Shown: positions 1 to 11,800 of the stretch, in pieces
How positions within the stretch are numbered: position 1 is the first letter of the stretch
Layout: each line of letters starts with the position of its first letter
NCBI GenBank assembly: GCA_031291755.1
Contig: JARLIK010000018.1
Location: forward strand, 1 to 55,965
DNA: 55,965 nt
Reading direction: 5' to 3'
Source of the DNA: Acidocella sp.
Lineage (GTDB): Bacteria; Pseudomonadota; Alphaproteobacteria; Acetobacterales; Acetobacteraceae
Position numbers and translations under genes: made by a program
The notes under the pieces: model-generated
Seen by the model: the letters and a program-made list of their open reading frames with translations, nothing else
Databases searched by the model: none
Told to the model about the DNA's origin: nothing

Positions 1-49
1 CAGCTTGGCTAAATTCGTCACAAATTCCTGCTTGTGAGGAGTATGAGGC

Positions 50-547
50 GTGGCTATGTCTTGCCGCATGAAATATTTTATGATTGCCCTTGCTTTACTG
101 GCCCCTGCAAGCGCCCTCGCCGATAGCGCCCCCACCTCGCTCGGCACCTTTGGCGATTGGACTGCCGCCACCTACGGCAGCGGGGCGGGCAAGGCCTGCT
201 ACGCCTTCACCACCGCGCAAACCTCGACCCCGGCGCTGGCCAAGCGCGGCGCGGTAATGCTCACCGTCACCCAGCGTAAAACCAACCGTGATGAGGTGAC
301 GCTGGCGGCAGGCTTCGATTATCCGGCCAAGCCGGTTGTGACCCTGACCGTGGGTGACACCGCGATTGACTTCTACACCGCCGGCCAGACCGCCTTTACC
401 ACCAGCGGGGCGCAGGCGGTGGCGGCGTTCCGTACCGGCGACAAGGCGGTGGCAAAGACCGTTGGGCCTAGCGGGTATGTGCTTGATACATTCTCGCTCT
501 CTGGCTTTTCCGGGGCGTACGGCGCTATTACCAAGGCATGTCCGTAA
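50..547 (+). CDS. IalB-like secreted protein (invasion-associated locus B family)
   Basis: A Sec signal peptide is clear: from the internal ATG at 68 the protein begins Met-Lys, then a hydrophobic stretch ending Ala-Leu-Ala. The mature part has the FGDW...ACYAF pattern near its start and a C-terminal Cys, as in IalB-family periplasmic proteins, which are about this size. An AGGAG at 37-41 lies 8 bases before the GTG at 50, so that start is kept; ATG 56 and ATG 68 are alternatives. The stop overlaps the rlmN start by 10 bases, so the two are probably cotranscribed. Family membership is by motif recall; the molecular role of IalB proteins is poorly defined. Confidence 0.75.
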   Translation: MAMSCRMKYFMIALALLAPASALADSAPTSLGTFGDWTAATYGSGAGKACYAFTTAQTSTPALAKRGAVMLTVTQRKTNRDEVTLAAGFDYPAKPVVTLTVGDTAIDFYTAGQTAFTTSGAQAVAAFRTGDKAVAKTVGPSGYVLDTFSLSGFSGAYGAITKACP

Positions 548-1710
548 AATCCGCCTATAACGCTGAACTCACCGCCGCTGACCGCGACCGGATTCTTGCC
601 AAAGCCGCCATTTTTGCCCCGCCCAGCAATGTGCTGGAGGACGGCAGGCGGGATTTGGTGGGTCTCTCGCGCGAGGAGCTTGCCGCCGAGGTAGAGGCCG
701 CCGGTGAAAAACCGTTCCGCGCCAAGCAGTTATGGCACTGGATTTACCACCAGGGCGTGACCGATTTCTCCAAGATGAGCAGTATCGCCCGGCCCCTGCA
801 GGAAAAATTGGCAGAGCGTTTTGTGGTGGGCCGCCCGCAAGTGTCGCTGGACCAGCTCTCGAAGGACGAGACCCGCAAGTTTTTGTTCAAGTTCCGCGAT
901 AATGAGGCGGTGGAGACGGTTTATATCCCCGACCCGGTGGAAGACCGTGGCGCGGTGTGTATTTCCAGCCAGGTGGGGTGCACCCTCTCCTGCCGGTTCT
1001 GCCATACCGGCACCCAGCGGCTGGCGCGTAATTTATCGTCCGCCGAGATCGTCGGGCAGTTCATGGCGGCACGCGATGCTTATAATGAATGGCCGAGCCC
1101 GAAAGGCGAAACCCCGCGCTTACTCTCGACCATCGTGCTGATGGGCATGGGCGAACCATTATATAATTATGAAAATGTTGCGACGGCGATGAAGATTGTG
1201 ATGGATGGCGAGGGCATTGGCTTATCGCGCCGCCGTATTACGCTCTCCACCTCCGGCGTGGTGCCGATGATGGACCGCGCCGGCGAGGAGCTTGGCGTGA
1301 ACCTCGCGGTTTCATTGCATGCGGTGCGCGATGATCTGCGCGATGAGCTGGTGCCGCTGAATCGTAAATATCCGATCAAGGATTTGATCGCCGCCTGCAA
1401 GCGTTATCCGGCGGCGTCCAACGCCCGGCGAATTACGTTTGAATATGTCATGCTCAAGGGAATTAATGATTCCGAGACCGATGCACGGGCGCTGGTTTAT
1501 CTAATCGCAGGGTTACCGGCGAAGGTGAATCTGATCCCGTTCAACCCCTGGCCGGGCAGCAGTTACGAGACATCCTCACCCGCCGCGATCCGTAAATTTG
1601 CCGATATCATCATGGATGCGGGCTATTCATCGCCGGTGCGCACGCCGCGCGGGCAGGATATTCTGGCGGCCTGCGGGCAGTTGAAATCACTGGCGCAACC
1701 GGCGGGATAG
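538..1710 (+). CDS. rlmN: dual-specificity 23S rRNA/tRNA adenine-C2 methyltransferase RlmN
   Basis: This radical-SAM enzyme methylates C2 of A2503 in 23S rRNA and of A37 in some tRNAs. The 4Fe-4S cysteines are Cys148, Cys152 and Cys155 ([10 protein letters not shown]). The two cysteines that carry and resolve the methyl group are Cys141 (AVCISSQ) and Cys379 (AACGQL), in the usual contexts. GMGEPL, the SAM-binding motif, is present. The length of 390 residues is normal. The start lies inside the end of the IalB-like gene, which suggests translational coupling. Confidence 0.96.
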   Translation: MSVKSAYNAELTAADRDRILAKAAIFAPPSNVLEDGRRDLVGLSREELAAEVEAAGEKPFRAKQLWHWIYHQGVTDFSKMSSIARPLQEKLAERFVVGRPQVSLDQLSKDETRKFLFKFRDNEAVETVYIPDPVEDRGAVCISSQVGCTLSCRFCHTGTQRLARNLSSAEIVGQFMAARDAYNEWPSPKGETPRLLSTIVLMGMGEPLYNYENVATAMKIVMDGEGIGLSRRRITLSTSGVVPMMDRAGEELGVNLAVSLHAVRDDLRDELVPLNRKYPIKDLIAACKRYPAASNARRITFEYVMLKGINDSETDARALVYLIAGLPAKVNLIPFNPWPGSSYETSSPAAIRKFADIIMDAGYSSPVRTPRGQDILAACGQLKSLAQPAG

Positions 1711-1759
1711 CAAACCGCTGCAACTTGTTTTCGATGAGCCAATCTCTTAAATCTGAGCT

Positions 1760-2347
1760 ATGATAGGACGTGACCCGTCGGACATCGAGGCGCTGGAACC
1801 CGAAGCTGTCACCCAGCTGAGAGGTGGGTTCGCCGGCATCGAGCAGTCGTTTGATGCCCTGCTGGACCAGTTCAAGTCGGCCTTGCAGGCGATGATCGAC
1901 AAATCATTACGCACCGAGGCCGAAATGGCCGATCTGCGCGCTCGCGTGCGCCGCGAGGTGGATGAGGCGCGCCTATATGCGGTACAAAAATTCGCCCGCG
2001 ATGTGGTCGAGGCCGCAGAAAATATCAGGCGCGGCATCGATAGTCTTCCCAAGCAAGAGCCAAATGAACCTGAGGCTGTCACCAAGATGCGTAGTGGCTT
2101 CGAGGGCATCGAACGCTCGTTCGTTGCTCTGCTGGAGCGCAACGGCATTGACCGTCAGGACCCGACCGGTGCGCAGTTTGATCCAAACTATCATGAAGCG
2201 ATGGCTGAACAGGAAACCACCGACTATCCCGCAGGAACAATCCTGCATGCCTGGAGCCAGACCTGGACACTTAACGGCCGCCTGCTGCGCCCCGGCATGG
2301 TTGTCGTCGCCAAGGGCGGCCCGGCTCCGGGATTACGGGTCGGCTAG
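1760..2347 (+). CDS. GrpE-like protein with an internal duplication
   Basis: Residues about 50-95 (RREVDEARLYAVQKFARD and the following helix) match the long GrpE helix. Residues about 133-195, including FDPNYHEAM, YPAGT and LLRPGMVVVAKG, match the GrpE beta domain that contacts DnaK. A 24-residue segment normally found once, between helix and beta domain, is present twice here: residues 13-36 and 103-126, identical at 17 of 24 positions. The first copy replaces the usual acidic N-terminus. No dnaK, dnaJ or hrcA gene is nearby and there is no good ribosome site, so this is probably a second, divergent GrpE, not the housekeeping one. Whether it still exchanges nucleotide on DnaK is unknown. 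Confidence 0.72.
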   Translation: MIGRDPSDIEALEPEAVTQLRGGFAGIEQSFDALLDQFKSALQAMIDKSLRTEAEMADLRARVRREVDEARLYAVQKFARDVVEAAENIRRGIDSLPKQEPNEPEAVTKMRSGFEGIERSFVALLERNGIDRQDPTGAQFDPNYHEAMAEQETTDYPAGTILHAWSQTWTLNGRLLRPGMVVVAKGGPAPGLRVG

Positions 2348-2352
2348 GCGGC

Positions 2353-2898
2353 CTAGTTATCGCCGAGAATCATCTTTATTTTTGCAATCAGCGTGTCTTT
2401 TGACGTCATCGCTTCTTCCAGCAGATTCGCCTGCGCCAGCATCAGCACATGCATTTCCAGCAGGCCAACAGCCTGACCGGTTTTCACCAAACAAGGCTCG
2501 AACCGCATATCGTCGCGCCGCCCCATGGCGAACCTAAGCGCCGCCGCGATGGTGGTACTGGCTTCCAGAACCAGTGGTTTGGAATCCAGATGCTGCACCA
2601 ACTCATGCAGCGGGCGTTTAATGAAAACTTCTCGCCCAAACGGCTGGCTGATGGCGGTAAGCAAGGTGCGCCGCGATAATACACCAACGACCACCCCCCC
2701 AGCATGAACGATAAATCCCGGCAACGTTGGGTCGTCTAAAAACTTCTTCTCAACGCTCCCCGCCGTATCGCCAAGGCTGACGACCTCGTTCCAGACGAAA
2801 AGCTGCCCAACCTTTGTCGGCGCCTCGCCGTGACTCGAGCGTAAAAGTTGCCCCAGGGCAGCCACCGCTGTTGCGGCGGAACTTCGCTGCATGTCCAT
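2353..2898 (-). CDS. CBS-like domain protein
   Basis: This protein of about 181 residues has the pattern of a paired CBS-like module: GFIVHAGGVVVGVLSRRTLL in the first half and a second strand-helix unit ending VGLLEMHVLMLAQANLLEEA. Between them is a segment (FGREVFIKRPLHELV) like that preceding SpoIIE-phosphatase or GGDEF output domains in bacterial signalling proteins, but no output domain is attached. The C-terminus is helical. ATG 2898 is preferred because GGTGAG lies 10 bases upstream; GTG 2913 is possible. It converges on the GrpE-like gene with 5 bases between stops. Function is unknown; a regulatory sensor role is inference. Confidence 0.55.
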   Translation of the reverse strand: MDMQRSSAATAVAALGQLLRSSHGEAPTKVGQLFVWNEVVSLGDTAGSVEKKFLDDPTLPGFIVHAGGVVVGVLSRRTLLTAISQPFGREVFIKRPLHELVQHLDSKPLVLEASTTIAAALRFAMGRRDDMRFEPCLVKTGQAVGLLEMHVLMLAQANLLEEAMTSKDTLIAKIKMILGDN

Positions 2899-2928
2899 GG
2901 TAATACCGCTCACCCAGTGATTGGCGTT

Positions 2929-2956
2929 ATTGTATTATTAAGCCCAGGTCACACAA
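2929..2956 (-). promoter_or_regulatory. candidate sigma-70 promoter for the CBS-like gene
   Basis: On the minus strand TTGTGT (2956-2951) and TACAAT (2934-2929) are separated by 16 bases, about 30 bases ahead of the ATG at 2898. The rest of 2899-3053 is AT-rich and shows no other gene. Confidence 0.35.
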
Positions 2957-3053
2957 GGCACAGCAGATGATAATGTTAACATGTCATCAATTAGTCATAA
3001 TAGAGAATATATCGTTTTTTCTGCCGTGGCATGGATGAAAAGCAAAAGCTCAC

Positions 3054-3803
3054 TCAGAATTTCGGAAAAAACCCCACCATGCTGGTCATTTCAATCGCGC
3101 CCGGCAATGTCATAAGGTACGCATAGGCTTTTAAAACCTCATCGGTTTCGTAAGCGCCTTCCGGCATCGGCACATTGGCACGCTTGTAATGGTCAGGATA
3201 TTTGGTGCGGTAAAATACCGTGCGATGATGCGTCTCGGTGATCTGGTAGCGCTCACGTTGGGCGTTCTGGAAAAATACCCGGTCACCAATAACAGCGGCC
3301 GGTTTCGGAATACGCCAGCGATAAAATAATGGAAAAGCCGGCCGCATAATCAGCCAGCAATTGGTGTCCACATGCTGGAATTTGTCTTCCTCAGGCTCGG
3401 TCACCGGTAACACCCGCCCTTCAATATCGCAGAAGGTGCGCTTGCAGGAGACCAATGGTGCGCCGGTGGATTGTTGTGCTTCAACCAACTTAGCGAGGTG
3501 CTCGCGGGCGTACCAATTATCAGCGTCTAGATACGCCACCGCATCAAACCCGTAAGAATCCGCCAGCAGCCCGCCGATCATCCGGGGAGTGTTGCCGTAA
3601 TCAGCGTTGCCCTTCGGCAGTTGCACATGCAGCGTACGCTTGGGCGTGCTGACCTCGCGCGGGAAGCCGTCTGCCACCAGCAGATGCGTACATGGGTATG
3701 TCTGCTTCAATACGCTGTTGTGGCATTGCAGGAGCTGCTCAGCCGGTTCTTTATAGTACGGCGTAACGACGGCGATATTTAGCATCGGCAACCCAGCTTC
3801 CAC
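3054..3803 (-). CDS. family 2 glycosyltransferase
   Basis: The N-terminus (LNIAVVTPYYKEP) is the first strand and nucleotide-binding loop of a GT-A fold. LDADNWY near residue 93 is the DxD-type motif that binds the metal and nucleotide-sugar. There is no membrane segment, so the enzyme is cytosolic or peripheral. Sugar donor and acceptor cannot be read from the sequence. AGGAGG at 3810-3815 lies 6 bases before GTG 3803, but an in-frame ATG at 3785 also gives a natural N-terminus. The gene is isolated, with no polysaccharide cluster around it, and is transcribed away from the PadR regulator. Confidence 0.78.
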   Translation of the reverse strand: MEAGLPMLNIAVVTPYYKEPAEQLLQCHNSVLKQTYPCTHLLVADGFPREVSTPKRTLHVQLPKGNADYGNTPRMIGGLLADSYGFDAVAYLDADNWYAREHLAKLVEAQQSTGAPLVSCKRTFCDIEGRVLPVTEPEEDKFQHVDTNCWLIMRPAFPLFYRWRIPKPAAVIGDRVFFQNAQRERYQITETHHRTVFYRTKYPDHYKRANVPMPEGAYETDEVLKAYAYLMTLPGAIEMTSMVGFFPKF

Positions 3804-3875
3804 ATGTCTCCTCCTGAAGTTGATATTATCTAAACCCCTGCCCGTCCATCAGTTTACGCAAGGATGAATTTTTCC

Positions 3876-3913
3876 TTGACTAAGATTGTATTTAGATATA
3901 TCTAAGATATGAT
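3876..3913 (+). promoter_or_regulatory. padR promoter with 14-bp palindrome, probable PadR operator
   Basis: A perfect palindrome TTAGATATATCTAA spans 3892-3905 and is followed by a further AGATAT half-site. It sits between TTGTAT (3886-3891) and TATGAT (3908-3913), a 16-base spaced promoter; TTGACT at 3876-3881 is an alternative -35. The regulator starts 56 bases downstream. PadR-type repressors usually bind AT-rich inverted repeats in their own promoter, so autorepression is the likely use. The site may also influence the divergent glycosyltransferase. Confidence 0.6.
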
Positions 3914-3968
3914 GATTTGGTGAAATCATTCCTCATCTGGCATTTTTCAAACAAGGAACCAAAAAAAT

Positions 3969-4553
3969 ATGAGACTATTCAATGACTTAAAAGAACGCCA
4001 CTGTGAAGGCCGGCGCTTTGCGCATCCCGGACACGGGTTTGGTGATCGCCATGAACGGCGGGGCGGCGGCAGATTCGGTGGAAGATTTGGTGGCCCCGGC
4101 AGGCTGGCACGGCTGCTGGAACATGGCGACCTCAAAATGTTGATCCTGCATCTGATTCAGGAAAAGCCTCGGCACGGCTACGAGATTATCAAAGCCATCG
4201 AGGATTTAGCTGGTGGCGCCTATGCGCCGAGCCCCGGTGTTGTGTACCCTACCCTCACTCTCCTGGAAGACTTGGGCCAAGTGACCAGCACCACTGAAGG
4301 GGCACGCAAAAGCTTCTCAATCACCGAGGCCGGCAGCCAGGCCTTGGCCGAACAACAAGGCGAAGTGAACGCCATATTGGCCCGGATTGCCGCAGCTCAG
4401 CCGCATGAGCCAACCCCAGCGCTGATCCGCGCCACCGAAAACCTCAAAACCGCCTTGCGTCTGAAGCTTAGCGGCAAGGCAATGGCTGCGGAAACGGTCC
4501 GGCGGATTGCTGATTTGCTTGATGAAGTGGCACGTAAAATCGAAGATCTCTGA
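3969..4553 (+). CDS. PadR-family transcriptional regulator with metal-binding-like N-terminus
   Basis: The PadR winged helix is at residues about 53-125: LKMLILHLIQEKPRHGYEIIKAIED, then PGVVYPTLTLLEDLG and the wing around EGARKSFSITEAG. The first 45 residues are rich in His, Gly and Arg (HCEGRRFAHPGHGFGDRHERRGG in part), as in the nickel/iron-linked YqjI subgroup. The C-terminal part is helical and should dimerise. YqjI-type genes often neighbour a siderophore-interacting reductase; none is present here. The strong palindrome upstream fits autorepression. The metal response is an inference from the His-rich tail. Confidence 0.85.
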   Translation: MRLFNDLKERHCEGRRFAHPGHGFGDRHERRGGGRFGGRFGGPGRLARLLEHGDLKMLILHLIQEKPRHGYEIIKAIEDLAGGAYAPSPGVVYPTLTLLEDLGQVTSTTEGARKSFSITEAGSQALAEQQGEVNAILARIAAAQPHEPTPALIRATENLKTALRLKLSGKAMAAETVRRIADLLDEVARKIEDL

Positions 4554-4572
4554 GCGGTATGAAATAGTCGGA

Positions 4573-4608
4573 AATCTGAAGTTACAGATTAAGGCTTTGA
4601 CAGAAGCC
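4573..4608 (+). other. two small tandem hairpins between padR and glmU
   Basis: AATCTG/CAGATT (4573-4578 with 4585-4590, 6-base loop) is followed by GGCTT/AAGCC (4593-4597 with 4604-4608). There is no T-tract, so an intrinsic terminator is not supported. The second stem overlaps the candidate glmU -35 box. Confidence 0.3.
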
Positions 4609-4626
4609 GCTTAGGGACGCTACCGC
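4597..4626 (+). promoter_or_regulatory. candidate glmU promoter close to the start codon
   Basis: TTGACA (4597-4602) is a consensus -35. The best -10 at usual spacing is a weak TACCGC (4621-4626, 18-base spacer). This would put the transcription start at or next to the ATG at 4633, consistent with the absence of any Shine-Dalgarno sequence before glmU. Confidence 0.3.
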
Positions 4627-4632
4627 CACACT

Positions 4633-5921
4633 ATGGAAAGAGTGGCGGTAATACTGGCGGCGGGGCTCGGCACACGGATGAAGTCGGGGCTGCCAAAAGC
4701 GGCTCATCAACTGGCCGGGGTGCCGATGCTGAACCATTTATTACGAGCGGCTGACTCGGTGTTCGACCGGATTGTGGTGGTGGTTGGCCCGGATATGCCG
4801 GAACTCACTGCTTTGGCGGCAGCGCATCAGGTGGTTGTGCAACAGGAGCGACTTGGCACGGCGCATGCGGCGTTGCAGGCTTTGGAGGCGTTCGGTGACG
4901 GCCAGGTGGCAATATTATACGCCGACAACCCGCTGGTGACGTCCGGCACTATGCAAGCGCTCCGTCAGCGGTTGGATGCGGGGGACGCCGGATTGGTATT
5001 GCTCGGCATGTCTCCACCAGACCCAGGCAAATACGGGCGGCTGATTTGCAAGGATGGCTACGTCACCCGCATCATGGAGTATGCGGATGCTACGGCGGCT
5101 GAACGAGCCATTGGTTTTTGCAATGCCGGTGGCATGATGGCGAAAGCGCGTGATCTGGCTAACTGGTTGTCGCAGGTCTCCAATAAAAACGCCAAGAGCG
5201 AATTTTATCTCACCGACATCGTCGCTATCGCGCGCGCAAAAGGGACGAAAGTTGCTGCTGTGACGGCGCCATTTACCGAATGCATGGGCGTAAACTCGCG
5301 CTCGGAGCTGGCGGCGGCGGAAGCGGCTTTACAGGTGCGGCTGCGGACGGCGGCGATGGACAATGGTGTGGCGATGCAAGCGCCCGAGACGGTGTTTTTA
5401 TCGTACGATACGATTTTGGCCGAAGATGTCAGCGTGGGGCCATATGTGGTGTTTGGCCCCGGCGTGACGGTGGCTGCCGGTGCGCAGATCAAGGCGTTTT
5501 CGCATCTGGAAGGCTGTGTGGTGCGCGAGGGCGCGATCATTGGGCCTTATGCACGGCTGCGGCCTGGAGCGGATATCGGGCGCGGCGCACATGTTGGGAA
5601 TTTTGTTGAAATTAAAGCCGCCAGCTTAGGCGAAAAAGCGAAGGCTAATCACCTGACCTATATTGGCGATGCAGAAATTGGCGAGCGCAGCAATATCGGC
5701 GCCGGCTTCATCACTTGCAATTATGATGGCGAACACAAGCATAAAACCAAAATCGGTAAAAATGTGTTTGTCGGCTCGGACGTGGCAATGGTGGCGCCGG
5801 TAAGTGTGGGCGATGGCGCGTTGATTGCCGCGGGGTCGGTGATCACTGAAGATGTGCCAGCAGATAGCTTGGCAATTGCTCGCTCGCGTCAAGTGCAGAA
5901 AATTAAAAAAGGCTCAAAATA

Positions 5922-5922
<1 letters not shown>
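4633..5922 (+). CDS. glmU: bifunctional GlcN-1-P acetyltransferase / GlcNAc-1-P uridylyltransferase
   Basis: GlmU makes UDP-GlcNAc, the precursor of peptidoglycan and lipid A, in the cytosol. The N-terminal pyrophosphorylase domain has LAAGLGTRM (residues 8-16) and the Lys of LPKAAH. The C-terminal left-handed beta-helix starts near residue 235. It carries the acetyltransferase residues in ARLRPGADIG, GNFVEIK, NHLTYIGDAEIG and the NYDG loop. At 429 residues it is slightly shorter than the common 450, mainly at the C-terminus. Its TAA shares one base with the ATG of glmS (TAATG), so the two steps of amino-sugar supply are translationally linked. Confidence 0.97.
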
Positions 5923-7745
<1,823 letters not shown>

Positions 7746-9323
7746 TCAGGCCTTCTGGCGCTGCAAATGTGCGACCAGACCGCGGGTTGAGGCATCCTGG
7801 GTTGGGTCGTCCTGGCCCGAGGCAACAGCCGGCAGCAGACGCGTGGCAAGTTCCTTACCTAATTCAACGCCCCATTGGTCAAACGCATTGATATTCCAGA
7901 TCGCGGCTTCGACGAAAACACGATGTTCGTATAACGCAATAAGTTTGCCAAGCGTCGCAGGATCAAGCTGACGGTATGCCAAGGTGATGGAAGGACGGTT
8001 GCCGGCAAATACCCGGTGCGGATTGCCCTTGGCCTGCTCCAATGAACGGCCCAGCATCAGCGCCTGCGATTGCGCAAGACAATTGGCGATGAGTAAATCG
8101 TGATGATCTTGCATGCCAATTTCATGACCTTGGGCGGCAATCAGAAATTCGCAAGGAATCACGTTGGTGCCTTGATGCAACAATTGGTAGAAGGCGTGCT
8201 GACCGTTGGTGCCAGGCTCGCCAAATACCAGCGGACCGGTTTCATGCGCGACCGCGCTGCCATCGAGATGCACGCTCTTGCCATTTGATTCCATGTCGAG
8301 TTGCTGCAGATACGCCGGGAAGCGCGCCAGATGTTGATCGTACGGCAGTATGGCGCGGGCGGGATAGCCGCAGATATTGCGGTGCCAAACGCCGGTCAGG
8401 GCCAGCAGAACCGGCAAATTTTCTGAGAGCGCGGCGGTACGGAAATGACAATCCATCTCATAGGCGCCACCAAGGAACTTTTGAAAATTATCCTGGCCAA
8501 TGGCGATCATCACCGACAGGCCAATCGCCGACCAGACCGAATAACGGCCACCGACCCAATCCCAGAAGCCGAAAATATTAGCAGGCGCAATCCCAAATGC
8601 CGCGACCTTATCAAGCGCTGTTGAGAGTGCGGCAAAATGCTTGGGTACAGCGCCCTCGCCAAGTGCCTCGACAATCCAGCGCCGTGCCGAGTGAGCATTT
8701 GTCATGGTCTCAATGGTAACAAAGGTCTTCGACGCGATGATGAACAAAGTGCGCGATGGATCGAGGTGGCGCAGCGTGTCGACAAGATGCGCGGCATCGA
8801 CGTTCGAGACGAAATACAGGCGTGGGCCGTCATGATACGGTGCCAGCGCACCGGTAACCATAACGGGGCCGAGGTCAGAACCGCCGATGCCGATATTCAC
8901 GACATCGGTGAACGGCTTGCCATCTGCGGCGGTGATGTTTCCGGAACGCACACCCTCAGAAAACTCGTAGAGCTTGGCTAGCGATTCACGCACCAGCGGC
9001 ATAACATCCTCACCATCGAGGAACACCGGCGTACCAGATATGTTGCGCAGCGCGGTGTGCAGAACGGCGCGATTCTCGGTGGTGTTGATTTTTTCGCCAG
9101 CGAACATCGCATCGCGTTTGGTGCCAACACGGCTGGCTTGCGCAAGGTTGAGAAGTGCTCGCAAGCTCTCGGCGGTTAGGCTGGTTTTCGAATAATCCAG
9201 CAGCAAATTCCCAAGAGATGCCGAAAATTCCTGATACCGGTTAGGGTTGTGCGCGAATAGGTCGCGGATTGATTGATCCTGCTGATAAGTTGCCAGCAAT
9301 GCGGCCCATGCATCATGGTTCAT
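7746..9323 (-). CDS. pgi: glucose-6-phosphate isomerase
   Basis: Interconverts glucose-6-phosphate and fructose-6-phosphate. Family signatures are [41 protein letters not shown] and [15 protein letters not shown]. The catalytic Glu lies in GEPGTNG and the Lys in the last motif. The 525-residue length is within range. It is the last gene of zwf-pgl-edd-eda-pgi; its ATG overlaps the eda stop as ATGA. In an Entner-Doudoroff organism this enzyme recycles fructose-6-phosphate to the pathway and feeds GlmS. Confidence 0.97.
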   Translation of the reverse strand: MNHDAWAALLATYQQDQSIRDLFAHNPNRYQEFSASLGNLLLDYSKTSLTAESLRALLNLAQASRVGTKRDAMFAGEKINTTENRAVLHTALRNISGTPVFLDGEDVMPLVRESLAKLYEFSEGVRSGNITAADGKPFTDVVNIGIGGSDLGPVMVTGALAPYHDGPRLYFVSNVDAAHLVDTLRHLDPSRTLFIIASKTFVTIETMTNAHSARRWIVEALGEGAVPKHFAALSTALDKVAAFGIAPANIFGFWDWVGGRYSVWSAIGLSVMIAIGQDNFQKFLGGAYEMDCHFRTAALSENLPVLLALTGVWHRNICGYPARAILPYDQHLARFPAYLQQLDMESNGKSVHLDGSAVAHETGPLVFGEPGTNGQHAFYQLLHQGTNVIPCEFLIAAQGHEIGMQDHHDLLIANCLAQSQALMLGRSLEQAKGNPHRVFAGNRPSITLAYRQLDPATLGKLIALYEHRVFVEAAIWNINAFDQWGVELGKELATRLLPAVASGQDDPTQDASTRGLVAHLQRQKA

Positions 9324-9976
9324 TTAACTTTGTCCTGCCGGTGAATATTCAAACCCGCCGCTTGGGTGGCGGCCTCGGTAATGGCAGACCAATTAGCGGC
9401 GGCAATGGTGGCGCGGCCAACCATCCATGACCCGCCGACACAAATCACGTTTGGCAGCTTCAAGTAACGCGGCGCCGACTCAAGTGAGATGCCCCCGGTA
9501 GGGCAGAAGGTGAGCTGCGGTAATGGTGACGCGATGGCCGATAAAAATGCCGCACCGCCCGCGGGTTCAGCGGGAAAAAATTTAGCGAATTTATAGCCGC
9601 ACTCAATCAGAGCCATGGCCTCTGATGCCGTGGAGATGCCGGGCAGCGGCGCAAGGCCCGAAGCTGCGGCGGCATCCATCAAGGTTTTCGTGGTACCTGG
9701 AGATACCGCAAAGCGGGCGCCGGCTTTGGCAGAAGCCACATATTGCGCAGGCGTCAGCACCGTGCCCACACCGACAATGGCATCAGGCACCTCAGCGGCA
9801 ATCGCACGGATCGCTTCCAACCCCAGTGCGGTGCGCAAGGTAATTTCAATTACCGGCAGGCCGCCCGCCACCAGAGCGCGCGCCAGCGGTACCGCATGTG
9901 CCAAATCATCAATAATGACCACCGGAATGACCGGTGCCGCGCCAAGAATTTTGGCTAGTCCATCTTGCAGATTCAT
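9320..9976 (-). CDS. eda: 2-dehydro-3-deoxy-phosphogluconate (KDPG) aldolase
   Basis: Cleaves KDPG to pyruvate and glyceraldehyde-3-phosphate, the second Entner-Doudoroff step. The catalytic Glu is in EITLRT, GVGTVL follows, and the Schiff-base Lys is in KFAKFFPAE (near residue 133). The phosphate site is CPTGGIS. The length of 218 residues is typical. It overlaps edd and pgi by 4 bases each (ATGA), so translation along the operon is coupled. Confidence 0.96.
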   Translation of the reverse strand: MNLQDGLAKILGAAPVIPVVIIDDLAHAVPLARALVAGGLPVIEITLRTALGLEAIRAIAAEVPDAIVGVGTVLTPAQYVASAKAGARFAVSPGTTKTLMDAAAASGLAPLPGISTASEAMALIECGYKFAKFFPAEPAGGAAFLSAIASPLPQLTFCPTGGISLESAPRYLKLPNVICVGGSWMVGRATIAAANWSAITEAATQAAGLNIHRQDKVK

Positions 9977-11799
9977 GCTGTAACTTTCGTAAAAATGCTG
10001 GCACCGGTGTCGGCGGAACTGACCATATGGCGGAACGCACCGAACAATTCCCGACCGACGCCGCTGTGGTTGGCCGACAAATCCGCCTGCGTCTGCGTCC
10101 GCGCCGCCCAGATGGCAGGGTCCACAAAAACAGTCAGATGGCCGTTGGTCCCATCCACACGGATGATGTCACCATCACGGATTTTTCCAATCGCACCACC
10201 ATCCGCCGCTTCCGGCGTGACATGAATGGCGGCCGGCACTTTACCCGAAGCGCCTGATAACCGGCCATCAGTGACCAGCGCGATTTTATAACCCTTATCC
10301 TGCAACACGCCCAGTGGCGGCATCAGCTTATGCAACTCCGGCATACCGTTGGCCTTCGGTCCCTGAAAGCGCACCACCGCCACCATATCATGCGCAAGCT
10401 CACCCGCCTTGAAGGCCGCCTGCACTTCCTCTTGGCTGTGAAACACCTTGGCCGGCGCTTCAATAATATGACGCTCCACCGCGACCGCCGAGGTTTTGAT
10501 CACGGCCCGGCCCAAATCACCATCGAGCACCCGCAACCCGCCGGTTGGCTGAAATGGATTTTTGACACCGCGCAGCACGGCTTCATCACCGCTCTTGATG
10601 GCAGCTGGCTGCCAAGTCACCTGACCTTGCGCATTTAACTTCGGTTCCGTCGCGTAGGCTGAGAGCCCCTGCCCGGCCACCGTTTTCACATCCTCTTGCA
10701 GAAGCCCAGCAGTTAGTAATTCACGGATCACAAATCCCATGCCGCCCGCAGCATGAAAATGATTCACATCAGCCGCGCCGTTAGGATAAATTCGGGCCAG
10801 CAGCGGCACCACTTCGGCGATATCTGAAATATCATCCCAGGTGAGCAAAATGCCGCCTGCGGCTGCCATGGCCAGCAGGTGCAGCGTGTGGTTGGTCGAA
10901 CCACCGGTGGCGTGCAGCCCGACGATGGCGTTCACAAAGGCTTTTTCATTCAGCATCGCGCCCACCGGCGTATATTCATTGCCAGCCGCCGTCATCGCCA
11001 GTGCCCGCTTGGCGGCCTCATGCGTCAGCGCATCGCGCAACGGCGTGTTTGGATTAATGAAGGCAGCACCAGGCAGATGCAGGCCCATTATTTCCATCAT
11101 CATCTGGTTGGTATTGGCGGTGCCGTAAAATGTGCAGGTGCCAGGGCCATGATATGATTTCGCCTCAGCTTCCAGTAAGTCAGCGCGGCTGACTTTGCCT
11201 TCCGCATATAATTGCCGGATTTTGGATTTTTCATTATTCGGGAGCCCCGAGGTCATCGGCCCGGCAGGAATGAACATCGCCGGCAGATGCCCGAACGCCA
11301 GCGCGCCGATAACCAGACCTGGCACGATCTTGTCACAAATTCCCAGGAAACATGCAGCATCGAATGTCTGATGCGACAGCGCCACCGCGGTAGAAAGCGC
11401 AATCACATCGCGCGAGAACAGCGATAATTCCATTCCCGCCTCGCCTTGCGTGATGCCGTCGCACATCGCAGGCACGCCGCCCGCCACCATCGCCACGCCG
11501 CCGGCCTCACGCGCGGCGGAACGGATCAGATCAGGGAAGCGTTCATAGGGCTGGTGCGCCGAAAGCATGTCGTTATAGGCAGTGACGATTGCAAGGCTCG
11601 GCGCATTGCCCGCACGCAGCACGGCTTTATCACCAGGCGCACAGGCGGCAAAACCATGCGCCTGATTGGCGCACCCCAGCGCCTGGCGATGCGGCCCGCC
11701 ACGGCCAGCCTCGGCGATGCGCTGCAAATACGCTGTGCGCGCTATTTTACTGCGGGCAATAATGCGGTCAGTGACTTGCTTTATCTGCGGATGGACCAT
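9973..11799 (-). CDS. edd: 6-phosphogluconate dehydratase
   Basis: Dehydrates 6-phosphogluconate to KDPG. It belongs to the IlvD/Edd iron-sulfur dehydratases. The cluster cysteines are in [22 protein letters not shown] and [15 protein letters not shown], all present. The C-terminal beta-barrel has [18 protein letters not shown]. The length of 608 residues is the usual Edd size and longer than IlvD. One base separates it from pgl, and it overlaps eda by 4 bases. Confidence 0.97.
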   Translation of the reverse strand: MVHPQIKQVTDRIIARSKIARTAYLQRIAEAGRGGPHRQALGCANQAHGFAACAPGDKAVLRAGNAPSLAIVTAYNDMLSAHQPYERFPDLIRSAAREAGGVAMVAGGVPAMCDGITQGEAGMELSLFSRDVIALSTAVALSHQTFDAACFLGICDKIVPGLVIGALAFGHLPAMFIPAGPMTSGLPNNEKSKIRQLYAEGKVSRADLLEAEAKSYHGPGTCTFYGTANTNQMMMEIMGLHLPGAAFINPNTPLRDALTHEAAKRALAMTAAGNEYTPVGAMLNEKAFVNAIVGLHATGGSTNHTLHLLAMAAAGGILLTWDDISDIAEVVPLLARIYPNGAADVNHFHAAGGMGFVIRELLTAGLLQEDVKTVAGQGLSAYATEPKLNAQGQVTWQPAAIKSGDEAVLRGVKNPFQPTGGLRVLDGDLGRAVIKTSAVAVERHIIEAPAKVFHSQEEVQAAFKAGELAHDMVAVVRFQGPKANGMPELHKLMPPLGVLQDKGYKIALVTDGRLSGASGKVPAAIHVTPEAADGGAIGKIRDGDIIRVDGTNGHLTVFVDPAIWAARTQTQADLSANHSGVGRELFGAFRHMVSSADTGASIFTKVTA

Positions 11800-11800
11800 G

